A program made the translations under genes and the position numbers. A stretch of DNA of 60,000 nt from Adiantum capillus-veneris (taxonomy: Eukaryota > Streptophyta > Polypodiopsida > Polypodiales > Pteridaceae): the NCBI GenBank assembly GCA_014529385.2, contig CM043955.1, forward strand, positions 146,082,140 through 146,142,139, written 5' to 3'. Positions 10,000-20,559 of the stretch are shown here, in pieces. The notes beneath the pieces were generated by a model. The model worked only from the letters and a program-made list of their open reading frames with translations. It did not search any database and was not told the origin of the DNA. The first letter of the stretch is position 1. Each line of letters opens with the position of its first letter.

Positions 10000-12737
10000 T
10001 CATACCTGTACTTTGGCCCACTTTCTACCTTGTCTCTCTCTTGTAGCTAGCCATTGTAAGAATTTTTCATTTGCAGATGAACTATTATATGAATTTTGTC
10101 TTTTCTGCTTGTTCCTGTGTAAGGCATTTGCTAAATCTGAGTTCAGTAGTGCTTTCTTTGTCATTTTTGATCTGGTTCTATGCCATATTTGTCTATAGAA
10201 CCATTGGAAAATCTCAAGCAAGCTGTTTGCCTTCACTGCACCTCCTCCATGTCTTGTATGCTTGAAAAACTTGGTTCTTGCTTGATAATGGGATTTCTCC
10301 ATGCCTTGTGTAGACCATATGGACAGGGATCCCCATCTCTTTACAAACCAGGGAGTGTGATTGTAAATTATATGCTGGCAAAGTAAAAGTGTGTCAATAA
10401 TTAGTAAGTATGAGATTAGTCATATGCTTCCAAACTAAAAGTATGTACATATTAAAAAGGAATAAAAAACTTACCATGTAATGTGTGAATTCCTGATCCC
10501 AAGCATCTTTCATTGCACTTCTGAAGTTATTGAGCACTTTCTTGAAATTTGGCATATCATTTTTTCCCCAGGATGTCTTATCACAGTAGGAAAATACTTT
10601 GTCTAGTGATTCCCATACCTCTGCCTTTTTGTTTCTTGATGTACCTTCAAGACCATGATCTTTGATGGCATTGTGGAGAGCTTTCCACTGGTTATACTTC
10701 ACATTGGATGAACCCTTCTTGGCATTTACCTTTCCTAGTTTGCCATGAAACCCTAGGAAAGCTCTGGCCTTCACACCACCAACAGATACCTTTCTAAGCA
10801 CATTGTTTCCATTTGAAGACCTCTTCAGGTCTGTTTCAATCTTAACCTTACCACTGTGAAGGCCAATTTCTGATAAAACCGTTTCAATACATTTGATTGC
10901 AGCATCTCTAGCTGCTTTTGGCTGTAACTTCCAGGCAAACCCCACATAGAGATGTACAATTTTCTCCACAATTCTGCAAAGAGCATGCAGAGTGCATATG
11001 TGGACATTAGCAAGTGGAATATTTAAAACTGCTTTGAAGTTTGGATCTTGAGTATGTCTATTGGGTGCTTTGTTCCAATTTGCAGGATTACATTCTTTTG
11101 CTGATGCCATACAATACAGACAAGGGCTCTTTGCCATAGCTCCTTTGGAGACATTGTACATACATTTAAGGGTTTTAAGGTCTCCTCCCATGTGCCATTC
11201 CACCCTGTAACTTCCAAACCCTTCAACTTCAAGCTCTTCCCCTAATTCTTGTGCATTAATGACTTCGGGTATTGTTGTTTGATGGAAAACCCAATCCAGA
11301 ACATCAAAGTCTTCACTCTCTACTTCAAAAGCACCTAGCCACCAGACATTCTTCTCCGATTGCATGCTGAAGTACTTGGTATCCTTCGGTTTCAATGCTC
11401 TGTTCATTAAAGTTATGGAAATCCTCTCAATTTTTCTGTTCTTAACAATCTCACATTCATCAAGCTTTATCACAAAACTGACAACACCATTTGCTTCTGT
11501 ATGCTCCAGCTCATAGAATCTGATCATTTCCTTCTGAAGTGTCTTCAAGTCAAGGAAAATATTATTGAACTCGTCAAATTGAAGATCCCTCTTTTTACCA
11601 TGATAGGTACCATGAATGTGGTGAGGCTCACCCAACATCTCCATTATCCTCTCATTGATCTTTTTCCTTGCCTGCTGCACAATGGATGGCTTTGGAAGCA
11701 AAGAGGACCTGACCTTACATTGCTTTAACCTTGACTTCATATTTCTGAACAGCTTGCTATAACCATCTCTGCTAATGCCTACCTTATCCATAGTATATTG
11801 CACATCCTCCTTGTCCAAGCAAGAGCTCTGCAAAAATCCCTCAATGCACTGCTCCTTTGCCTTTTTAAACTTCTTCTCTGTGAAAATCTTTTTGGAAACC
11901 TTGAGAGGTAAAACATCACAATAATGTTTAGCTGCCATTTCCATGTTTGATGCAGAGTTTGGTTGTAGCAAAGTCCTAAATCAAAAGGTACAAAATTAAA
12001 TGATTATTGTCCAAATGACACCAACAAAATAAATAAACTAAATTAAAGTTAACTGAATATTAATCATTTAATAAAGAACAATAGCATAATAACAATAACA
12101 TAAGCATAATAATGTGGAGCAGAATCACAATACAACTTAACAAAAAGATTAACAACCTAACATAAGCAGAATCATATAAAATAAGCATAACAACCTAACA
12201 TAAGCAGAATCATATAAAATAACAATACCTTGCTGCTCTGATTCTCCTACTGCAACCTCCTCCACCACGTCTCAAGGCTTCAATGTTCTTTAACTTCTTT
12301 TCTCTTTGTCTGTTTCCTAACATTGTATTCTTGCTTCTAGCTTGTTTGAGCTGAGTTTGTAGCTTTTCGTTGCTCTCTTTACATTCCTCAAGTTGTTGTT
12401 TAAGAGTATTTATCATTTGTTTGGTCAAATGATCTTCTAACTTAAGAATATCTCTCTCTGCCGCAAGACTCTGTGTATAACCCAGCAACCCTCTTTGACC
12501 ATCACCCACAAATTTTATCAAAGATGAACAATTTGAGAATGGGGGAGTGCTCTTTGTCATTGGGTCCACTGGATACAATCTTCCATCAGTCCAGAGATCA
12601 ATGTGATTTTTTTGATCTTGCCGCATTGCTTCAAATATGGACGAGGACACCTCTGCACATTTGTTTCTCTTGCGCACTGGACAATATTCTTCATTTAGCT
12701 CAATGTGTAGATGGTATAAGCTTCTTCTCTTCCTCAT
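10000..12737 (-). CDS. Candidate D-D-E transposase of the 10.2-kb element, 794 aa
   Basis: Three exons, 12737-12229, 11975-10475 and 10374-10000, with GT-AG introns of 253 and 100 bp, join without a stop to 794 aa. Residues about 90-155 form a coiled coil (LKQQLEECKESNEKLQTQL) followed by a basic patch. The central part has the features of an RNase-H-fold transposase: KLDECEIV with Asp342 on a predicted strand, WHMGGDLKTLK with Asp435, a CLYC pair (455, 458), a helix VHICTLHALCRIVEK, and in exon 3 WSTQGMEKSHYQAR with Glu696, then HTRHGGG. The GGDLK…CxxC…H…E order resembles uncharacterised transposase-like proteins I remember from other eukaryotes, but I cannot name the family. It reads away from the right inverted repeat, the usual place for a transposase gene. 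Confidence 0.75.
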
Positions 12738-13009
12738 GGAAGTCTGTTAACAGTATTTGTTAGAGATAGTACTATAGGAAAAAGCTGTGCAGATACGAGG
12801 AAGAAGACGACACAGAAAAGGTTTGTTTCAGCTTTTGGAAATTTTGAATTTTGGGCCAGAACTAACGTTTTCGTTAGTTTTGGAGGGAGTATTTTTTAGA
12901 ATACGAAAGATCCTAGAAAGATTTGACAATGACATGTTTCGGTGGAGGTAAAAAGGACGCAAACTCACCTTTTTACAAACATTTCACTATTTATAAAATA
13001 AAGTATATA
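12738..13009 (-). promoter_or_regulatory. Promoter interval of the transposase-like gene
   Basis: This is the gap between the right inverted repeat and the start codon at 12737. On the minus strand a TATA-like TTTATAAATAG lies at about 12987-12998. An inverted pair AACGTTTTCGTT sits at about 12864. No open gene is seen. Confidence 0.4.
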
Positions 13010-13065
13010 TTCTCTCTCTACATATTCTTACAGGGCACAAAAGTGACCTCAAAATTCCGCTAATG
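13010..13065 (-). repeat. Right terminal inverted repeat of the 10.2-kb transposon
   Basis: Reverse complement of the left end: the outer 32 bases (13034-13065) differ at two positions, and an inner TCTCTCTCTAC block matches again. The CACTA reading frame resumes at 13066. Confidence 0.88.
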
Positions 13066-14204
13066 AATCTCGGTGTTGAGAAGAAGATGACGGAAGATCT
13101 AGAGGCTAAAATCAACCGATTTTGCATGCTTCACAATCCAGTGATGCAAAAGTGGATTTCACAATATGAGGATGCAAAGCAAGAGCGACAAAGGGCACGA
13201 ATCGAGTGGAGACGGGGAAGACGACCACCGATGCACTATCCGACGGGTCTGGAGAGCCTACCAACATTCATGAGCTTAAGATGGTTGCACAACCAATTGA
13301 AAAGCGCACAACAATGCGGTGACGAAGTGACTGAGGAAGAGTGGGAGTACTCTCGGGGTTGCGCGACCAAGGTAAGTTTGCAATGTACGACTAGCTAGTG
13401 ACTTTATTTCTAAACGTTTGAACGGCCACTCATAATCTTTGTTCGTTGTAGTATAAGTCATACACAACAGCATGGTGTAAAGGTCGACATTTTAGGGTGG
13501 AACGGATCGACAAAAAGCGTTTTACTCAAGATTGTGGAATCATGGCAAAATTTGAACAGTCTAGTCGACGACGTTCCTCTGATGCAGATCCTGTGGTGGC
13601 GGAACTCACTTACTTCGGCACGCTACAAGAGATTTTGAGGATCGATTACAGAGGATTTTTTGTCGACTTGTTCGACGTGCAATGGTTCAAGATAATCATG
13701 GAGGGTCGCAACGCTACTGTGCGTAGAGGAGAGTCTGGTTTTCTTGAGGTGGATTCTACTAAGAAATGGATTGACCTAAGAGACACTTTCGTACTACCCG
13801 AGCATTGTGAACAAGTAAGTATGTAAATAGTTAACATCCCCCTTTTACAAGTTATGTGCTTGAAAGCTCTCATGTAAGTTATGTGGCTCTGGCAGGTAAT
13901 ATTTCATCCTACAAAGTCTACATCAAACTGGTGGTACGTCATAGAGGTAGCCCCTCGCAGTACAAGGACGTATGAAGGCTACCATGTGCCAATCACAACG
14001 GCATCAATGGAGGAGATCAGAGAAGATGCTCAATCAGAAGCCGCTGCGGTGGTGCCAGACGAGCATCAAGATGCTACTACTCTATATGGGGTGCATGCAG
14101 AGGAGCTACAAAATGAAACAGAGGATAAGTGTTTAAACGGAGAGCTCTATATAGATATAGGAAGTTATGCTGAGTTATGCGAGGATGAGACAGAGATCTC
14201 TTAA

Positions 14205-14476
14205 AGCCACAAATATTGTATTTGAACAATTTTGCTCCGTGTTGTAAAAGCTCTGGCTCTCTAAGTACCTTCCATGGTGTATAACGCTCTTTTCTACTCG
14301 CGCTCACATCTTTTGATTGAAAATTCTGAGTTTTCGACTTGCCTCTTCTATCACTCAATTCATTGCGTCATTGTATTTATATGCGTCATTACGTCATTGT
14401 ATTTAATGGTCTTTGCGTCATTGTCTACTCTATTCATTCAATATTAAGTTTAAATATTCGTGTGTTTAATGCAGGT
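14205..14476 (+). other. Spacer between the two CACTA genes
   Basis: No gene is visible. Repeated GCGTCATTG words are scattered through 14360-14420. The segment probably carries the terminator of the TNP2 gene and the promoter of the Transposase_24 gene. Confidence 0.4.
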
Positions 14477-15786
14477 ATGGATGATGAGGAGTTTCTTTCT
14501 TCTTTGTCACCGCAGCAGAGACAGTGGTACGTGGAGCGTCATCACTCTGGCACATCATCGCGCGTTCCTACTCCATCCGCATCTCCCTCTCTTTCGGGGC
14601 ATTCGGCACGCTCCGAAGCTTCGGTGTCAACGAGACGATCTTCACACTCGTCTAGACATCGGCGGTCTAGTGGTGGCGGTGGCGGTTGTTGTGGGGATTC
14701 CGCCGCCAATGCCTCCACACCGCCTCGTGTTCGATGAGGCTCTTTACCCTCCCCTTCTTTGCCCGCCCCCACACCAGCCACAACATCGCCATCTACGCCA
14801 GGTTTCGCGCGGCTGACTGTTCCTAGCAGCTACACACCTCTACCTACTCCGCCAGGAGCCACCCCACTTGACACTCCTCGCTTCGGGGCCCAGACGTCGG
14901 TGGGGACACCAGACGTCCGTACCCCCATCGACACGCCGCTAGAGACCCCTGCCGGGACACCCAGGTTCACGTGTCACCGACCAGAGGGCTTGCCTTACTC
15001 CGTTGACTTCAGCGGTGGCATCATCATGGATGATGACGGCAAGAAGGTGATCTCGCGCATGCGTGGTCTTTGCTCTCAGCTGTTTAGACAATACATACTA
15101 AACAAATGGAGTGAAGTACCAAGTGATTTAAAAGCCAGAGTCATCAGCATACTTCATGATGAGTTTCCCGTTCCAACACGGGATCAGCGCTTCAATGAAG
15201 ACCTGATGAAGATTCGAATGCGCGAATACTGCAAACACAAGCATTCCGAAGTGCAAAAAGCAATCAAGCATGGGTGGAACAGGCCAGATTGGCTGGCCAA
15301 AGAAGATTGGAAGAATGCGAAGAAAGCAACGCGCGAGAATCCCGACAAGTGGAAGCAACAAAAGGATGTAGCCAGAGCGCGAGTAGAGGCAGGGAGCTCG
15401 CACCACTTGGGGAGCGGTGGATGGGCATCATTTGAGGCCGATTTTGTAAGTGTTTTCACATTGCTCTTTATGTTCGATAGTTTAGGGTTTATGAGTTTTT
15501 TAATTCTAACATAATGAAATCTTTGTATGTTTTGACAGTGGTCGATGACAAGACGTGATCCCACATCGTACGAGCGCGAGTACGCAGGCAGGAAGGGCTT
15601 AAACGCTCTGATGGACATTCTCAGTTCTCGCGGCGGCATGGTTAGTATTAGGGTTTACTCTTTTCTATTTTTTGTATTGTTTTATAAATGTTGTTATATG
15701 TTCATACTTATTGAAAGCTGTCTTATTGTCTTTTTTTGCAGAATCCGACAGATACGCCGCTTGGACGCGATGAGACGTCTGACTAG
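14477..15786 (+). pseudogene. Transposase_24 (Ptta/En/Spm, TNPA-like) gene with one nonsense codon
   Basis: Exons 14477-15445, 15539-15640 and 15742-15786 join with GT-AG introns. The N-terminal half is low-complexity Ser/Pro/Thr/Gly. The C-terminal half matches Transposase_24: RMRGLCSQLFRQYILNKWSEVP, then EFPVPTRDQRFNED, KHGWNRPDWLAKEDW and NPDKWKQQKDVARARVEAGSS. In TNPA-type proteins this region binds the subterminal repeats that are present here at 16160-16340. An in-frame TGA at 14735-14737 splits the two halves with no frameshift. It is again one C-to-T change from CGA. The last exon ends TPLGRDETSD. Confidence 0.8.
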
Positions 15787-16376
15787 ACGACATCAGTTTA
15801 GCCGTAGCTAGATAGCATTAGTTTAGGGTTTCTCATAGCTTATGTATCATGAGACGGATTTTATACGTCTTTTTGAACCATGTATATTATTACATTTGTC
15901 ATCGCAGTTCATTTTGCAATCAATTCTTTATGCCTATGATGTTGTACAATTGTCATTATTACATTTGCCAATCAATTCATTTTGCCTATGATGTGTACAA
16001 TTGTCAATTTTACGCTTGTCAATTTTGCAAACAATGCGTCTTGTGGGTGACTATTTTGGGTCTATTATCTACCCTTGCACTTTTTTTAAAAAGTGAATCA
16101 AGTACAATATGGTTGATGGGTGGCAGGGCATTCAATGCCCTGTCACCAAAAAAAATTTCTCTCGGGCGTCGCTATAACCGTCGCTATTTATGGCTATGTA
16201 GCGTCGCTATAGACTTCTGTGTAAACGTCGCTATAACCGTCGCTATGAGCGTCGCTATATAGCGACGCTCTCATAGCGACGCTATTAGAGACGATTTTAG
16301 CGACGCCGGGGGTTATAAAAACCTAGTGTATTTTCGTCGCTAACAGCGTCACAAGAGCACACAACCTCTTGTAGTG
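15787..16376 (+). repeat. CACTA 3' region with subterminal repeats and terminus
   Basis: After the gene comes an AT-rich stretch with repeated TTACATTTGTCA/TTTTGCC words (15870-16030). A short palindrome GGGCATTCAATGCCC lies at about 16127, followed by dense CGTCGCTATA/TATAGCGACG motifs (16160-16345). The end CTCTTGTAGTG is at 16366-16376. Confidence 0.85.
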
Positions 16377-16379
16377 ATT

Positions 16380-17745
16380 GCCACGAAAGAGAGTATTAAC
16401 CAGCCTAACCTAGTGACTTTCTCTTCGAGGCTAGAACAAGCAAAGATACTTTTAGACACATCATCATACATATCAATGCCAATGATCATGGCTACAAGGA
16501 CCACAATGGGTTTCAAGAGTGAAGTGGAAGTGATTGGGACTTCAGCAATAGAGCCCAATGTGCCTCCAACCATATTGCAGTTTTTGTGTCACCATGATCA
16601 GGAAGGAAAGATATATGTAGACTTGATGGGAAAACAACGCGTTTAGATAAGACGAGAATGCTCAACCAGCAAAGTTAATGATGATCAAGGACTTGGTTGT
16701 GTACTTCTCTAAGGGAAGAATTTTAAATAAGTTTGGACAAGAGTACGTGAATGAGAGCAAAAAAAAAGTGCATAAGTATTATGGGTGTTCTCATCACACG
16801 ATTCTATCTAAGACTAGTGGCAAGTGCTCCACCTTTACCAGAGAAAGTGAGTTTGATGGACCAGGTCACTAGGATCCAAGAAGCACCCAAGAAACATGCA
16901 TGACAAACCCCATGGGACCTAGAAATTTTGGGCCAAATTACAAAGTAGAGTCCAACTAGAACCAATGAGTGTGAGAAGTGGTTATCCAGCCTATACAAGG
17001 TCATCAATACCACAAGCAAGCATGAGATCCTTGAAAGGATTCCAGAAAGAGCACCAATGAGACATCCTGAGAGAGTTCATTTAGGAGAACCGAATAGAGC
17101 TCCAGCTAAGACACCTATGGCATTTGATGAAGGATATTTTGGAGCACCAAACATGATGCGCTACATCACTGAGCCAAGATCTTTGAGACCATCACAAGTG
17201 GCTAAGTGTGTAGGCTCAAAGTATAGTGGATCGGGAGATCCATATGCCCATGCATTTGCACTTAGACAAGTTTTAAGAGTAGAATATATGTTTAGTTACC
17301 ACACTCAACTTGAGGGATTTGGGTTAACCTTGGAGGGTACAACCCAAACATGGTTTGAACCTCTCCAAAAAAAGGACTACCCGAATATTGAAGGACTTTT
17401 GCCTGAATTTGTCCAAGAGTTCTCCAAGCATAGAATAGAACAAGATACTATCCCTCAAATTTTCTCTTCTAAGCAGAAAGAGCATGATAAGGTCAATGAT
17501 ACTACTTTGAGAACTCAAGAAATATGTGGAAAGGTGTCCACAAAGAGAAGTCTCTTAGCAAGATAGACTTGTGATGCTACTTATAGCTGATTGTAGATTG
17601 CCTTCAACATCCGGATAAGAAGAAGACAGTCTTGCTAAACATAGTGGAAGTTTTACCATCATCTAGTGCATCTGAAATGAAAGCCAAGCTACCAGTTATT
17701 GTAGTCACAAGGGCAAAAGAACAAGAAATGGGACAAGTGTGACTG
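16380..17745 (+). pseudogene. Ty3/gypsy gag remnant
   Basis: Several frames with stops together match the gag of the better preserved copy at 23446-26400. 17207-17360 reads KYSGSGDPYAH, QVLRVEYMF, HTQLEGFGLTLEG and WFEPL, like KYSGSGDPYDH…TQFEGFGMTLEG at 24450. 17620-17735 reads LLNIVEVLPSSSASE…VTRAKE, like VVNVVQVIPSSSSESE…VTTRAR at 25760. Gag would form the particle shell of the retrotransposon. It is cut off at a GA microsatellite at 17741. Confidence 0.75.
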
Positions 17746-18265
17746 AGAGAGAGAGAGAGAGAGAGAGAGAGCTCTTATTAATTTACTATGCACGCTTTGG
17801 ACATCCGATTCGCAAACAGAGAGCAACAATGTAATGCCCACGAGGAGATATACTCGGAGACGCCTACATTGTGCGCGTTTGGCATCATCTCGGGATCTTC
17901 ACCCTCGAGCTTCTATTGGAGTTTCGATGAGTTGTAGTCATCCGTTTTCTTATTTCTACATATCCACGCGACGAGGGCGAGAAGAGATACACTTTGAGAC
18001 ATTAGGTTTTTGAAACAGTGACCTACAATGCCTGGCGAGACATCCTAAGCAATTTTTGCATAGGGGTATTGGGAGTGGGGTTGAGTACTCAGACCTTAGG
18101 GATAGCGGCCTACTAGTGGGTGTGTGTGTTGGACTTCCCTTGAGTTTTGTGAGGTTTTGAGACCATTTAATAATATTTTAGCTTGCGGTAGCATCATAGG
18201 TCACTCTCACGTTCACTAAGCAGTTGGCATCGATTTAAATTTGATACCTCCGTAGGAAGTAGTCA
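17741..18265. other. Non-coding junction with (GA)n tract, origin unclear
   Basis: A GA run (17741-17771) is followed by about 490 bp with no coding potential. It separates a plus-strand gag remnant from minus-strand protease and gag-linker remnants of the same lineage, so it probably covers a rearrangement junction. It may contain LTR sequence, but I find no second copy. Confidence 0.4.
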
Positions 18266-18775
18266 TTAGTCAGTCAAGTTGAGGATTGACAACCCTTTGC
18301 TTACTTCCACGCGCCTACCAGTTGGCTTCTCCACAAGAGTTCTCATAACAGCTTGTAAATAAACGTAATCATAACCCCAGTCCTGGACCACCTTGAGTTG
18401 CCTCATTAAAGGTCTTCCAAGAATGACTTCATAATTACTCTTTTTACCAAAATCTACAATGGTAAAAGTATGTTCATACTCTATGCCACAAGATTCCACC
18501 ACCATTGCTTCTAGCAGTCCTAGAGGTCTTTCCACATAACCATACGCTAGGTGAAATTTCATGCTTGTAGTCTTGACGGCTTGTCTACCCCATTTTTTCC
18601 ATATTAGTTTGATCGCAATGGCAATACTTGCTCCACTGTCAAGTATGGATTTTGTAGAAACCTCGTTAAGCTCAATTGGCAATGTTGTGTCTTCCCCTTC
18701 ATAGTACTCTTCGACCTTGTTTAGAGCTACTAGCCTAGCGTTTGACCTAGGCTTCTCCCATTCATCCTTCTGCAT
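18266..18775 (-). pseudogene. Ty3/gypsy retropepsin fragment, inverted
   Basis: The frame holds SILDSGASIAIA, the aspartic protease active site with catalytic Asp, then VERPLGLLE, TIVDFGKKSNYEVILGRPLMRQ and VVQDWGYDYVYLQ. It aligns along its length with the plus-strand copy at 26880-27240 (AVLDSGAGIAIA … ILGRPFMRQ). The retropepsin cuts the Gag-Pol polyprotein. Here it is isolated, in the opposite orientation to the neighbouring gag remnant. Confidence 0.82.
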
Positions 18776-19112
18776 GTACTTGATAGGACTTTTAATACCA
18801 AATTTTTCCAGATACTTTCCTGCCTTAGTCCGGCCTTAGTCCACATACTTGGCCTAATATTCAATAGTTTTGCGAACGTAATTGTGCACTTCATTGTTGT
18901 GGATTATAAGTACGTCAAAATTTTTGTATCCAACTCCATTTCTTTGCCCAATTTAGGTGATGGCATTCTCCTTACTTCTGACTTTGCTATGAATTCTCCC
19001 ATGTAAGTTGCAAATTTTTTAATGAGTCCAGTCTACTATCCTCAAATGCTACCGGTCCCACATCACCATAAGAGGATCTCATGTCTACATCTTGTGGTTG
19101 ATCTAATGAATC

Positions 19113-19496
19113 TCAGAAAAAGGTGCTAACGTTTCCCCTTCTTCCTTGTATTGAGCATCTCTTACCGCCTTCTATAATTCTTCTGGCCACTGCTCCTCCA
19201 CACCACTGCTTCTCCACTATAGGAACATATGGTGGAAAGTCGTTAATCGACTCATCTATGGTCATTATAACAATCCTCTCATCTTCTTTCCTTGGCAATG
19301 GTTCTCTTCCATGGCTCACCTCCTTTATAGGAAAACCATCTATATGATTACTCTCCTCACTTTTCACTGGTTTGACTACCCTATCTTTTAGATCCATAGG
19401 TGGTGGCTCTATTAATGCTCGAGCAGTTACAATAAGCTGCTTCCACATTTCTAGGCTTTTCCTTTCTAATTCAAGGTACGAATAGATTGCCAACAC
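19113..19496 (-). pseudogene. Gag-protease linker fragment of the same Ty3/gypsy lineage, inverted
   Basis: The frame reads AIYSYLELERKSLEMWKQL … IEPPPMDLK … DERIVIMTIDESINDFPPYVP. It corresponds loosely to 26150-26400 of the plus-strand copy (AAKLGTYQNLVRIMREMLEK … VEPPIETKEPEL). It lies upstream, on the minus strand, of the retropepsin fragment, which is the expected order in one inverted piece. Confidence 0.5.
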
Positions 19497-20352
19497 GACA
19501 GCGATAGCCTATAGTCAACCTTTCTTCTTTGTTTATAATCACATACCTCAATTTTTAACATGTGTTTCTTTTAGAACATCCCCCGTACACACTTGCTTAT
19601 GGCCCCTACTAACATTACACAATCAAATGTCTCATTTGTGACCATATCATAAAGATGTGTCTCTTTGTGTTAAAAGAAGAACTACCTTATGCTTCATAGG
19701 CTTCAATGTATTTGATGTTTTATCTTTGTTTTTAGCTTTGTTCCTTTAGTAACGTGGTCGAGCTTTTCTTAAACAAAGCACTATAATTTTAAAATAGTGA
19801 AATTTAGCACGATCAAACGATTACAAGAAAGTTCAACTATAATTAAGACTTGTTAGTAGGTCCAAGAGAGAAGGAGGCTTGAAAAAGCACCAATTGGTAG
19901 AGTTTTGATCTCATCGGCTCTCTTTGAGTCTATTGAGCATGTGTGTGTGTGTGTGTGTGTGTGTGTGGATATTATAACAACACAACAATCAACACTACAC
20001 AAAGAGGGCCGCAATAGTGTTAGGCTCACCAACTAGCCATAGAGAAGAATGAGGAGTTCTGTGAGGCGTGGTGCGGTGCATGCGAGTGCATGTGCATGGA
20101 GGATGGAGAAGAGACAACACACAATATGGTGGAGCTACAATGAGCAACACTAATCACCACTTCTTATTCTTTCTACATTACCAAAGAATAAGAGATCATT
20201 TTAGTGAATGTCAGTGATCGTAAGTGATGGGTGTCCGGCCCGTTGGCACGAACCACAATAGCCGTGCTAATTGCTGTGGTTAGATGTGTTCTGTAGGCCT
20301 GAGGGTAGCCCACCACAATCCCTCCCTCTCTCTCTCTCCCCCCTCCTCCCCC

Positions 20353-20383
<31 letters not shown>

Positions 20384-20559
20384 ACACACACACCAAGGTC
20401 TTGCCTTCTGCAAGCTACAAGCTTGTCCTTCCCACCTACATTAGGTCTTTCTCACTCTTACCAACTCGCCTCTTTGAGGTTCATTAACAGATACTTTGCA
20501 ATGGCCGGAGTTATCTATCCATGATTTCTATAGAATCGTATATCTATGGCTAGCTAGTA
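19497..20559. other. Non-coding stretch with (TG)n and poly-C/(CA)n tracts
   Basis: No gene is supported. A TG run lies at 19940-19966, and a C-run followed by a CA-run at about 20341-20392. The open frames through these tracts are low-complexity artefacts. Confidence 0.6.

Larger units (their letters stand above)
2867..13065. mobile_element. Novel-looking 10.2-kb DNA transposon carrying a histone H3-ULP1 fusion gene
   Basis: Two outward-facing copies of a terminal inverted repeat bound this block: CATTAG(G/C)GGAATTTTGAGG at each edge, continuing to GTGCC, 30 of the outer 32 bases identical, with looser similarity (GTAGAGAGAGA) for about 25 more. Between them lie five genes whose frames are open after removal of short introns, in contrast with the stop-ridden CACTA gene around them. 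Gene order from left: BAH-like protein (+), small unknown (-), H3-ULP1 fusion (-), divergent repeat spacer, unknown 479-aa protein (+), transposase-like 794-aa protein (-). No clear target-site duplication is visible; the flanks TGTCATGTTC and AATCTCGGTG do not match. A TA duplication is possible if the element begins at GGGGAATT. Superfamily unassigned. An ULP1-like gene recalls Kaonashi-type Mutator elements, but the ends and the transposase do not suggest Mutator. Confidence 0.85.
277..14204 (+). pseudogene. TNP2-type CACTA transposase, split by a 10.2-kb insertion and by stop codons
   Basis: Exons that join with GT-AG introns are 277-809, 906-1645, 1729-2333, 2408-2866, then after the insertion 13066-13371, 13452-13814 and 13896-14204. 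The N-terminus has the CPCNQC motif of the transposase-associated domain. The middle (about 960-2300) is Transposase_21/tnp2, with HACPNDC, RLGLAMDG, PPWL and LDPMHIFKN. The segment 2408-2866 is DUF4218-like and 13452-13960 is DUF4216-like. Three in-frame stops are seen: TAG at 592-594, TGA at 953-955 and TAA at 1174-1176. Each is one C-to-T change from a sense codon (CAG, CGA, CAA). Removing 2867-13065 joins the frame exactly (…MF then NLG…), which shows the insertion hit an exon. Confidence 0.88.

Noticed and set aside
10000-10386. Plus-strand frames of 64-78 aa over this interval
   Set aside because: They are antisense to exon 3 of the transposase-like gene, which is supported by in-phase splice sites.
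12881-12893. GGAGGGAGTA, like the end of a Stowaway (Tc1/mariner) MITE
   Set aside because: No partner TACTCCCTCC end is found at a MITE-like distance; the motif alone is too short.
2867-13065. Assignment of the 10.2-kb element to ULP1-carrying (Kaonashi) Mutator elements
   Set aside because: No 9-bp TSD, ends do not look like Mutator, and the transposase candidate lacks an evident MULE signature; only the ULP1 domain is shared.
20173-20487. Gly-rich and Pro-rich frames
   Set aside because: They read through poly-C/(CA)n and poly-pyrimidine tracts; no other evidence for a gene.
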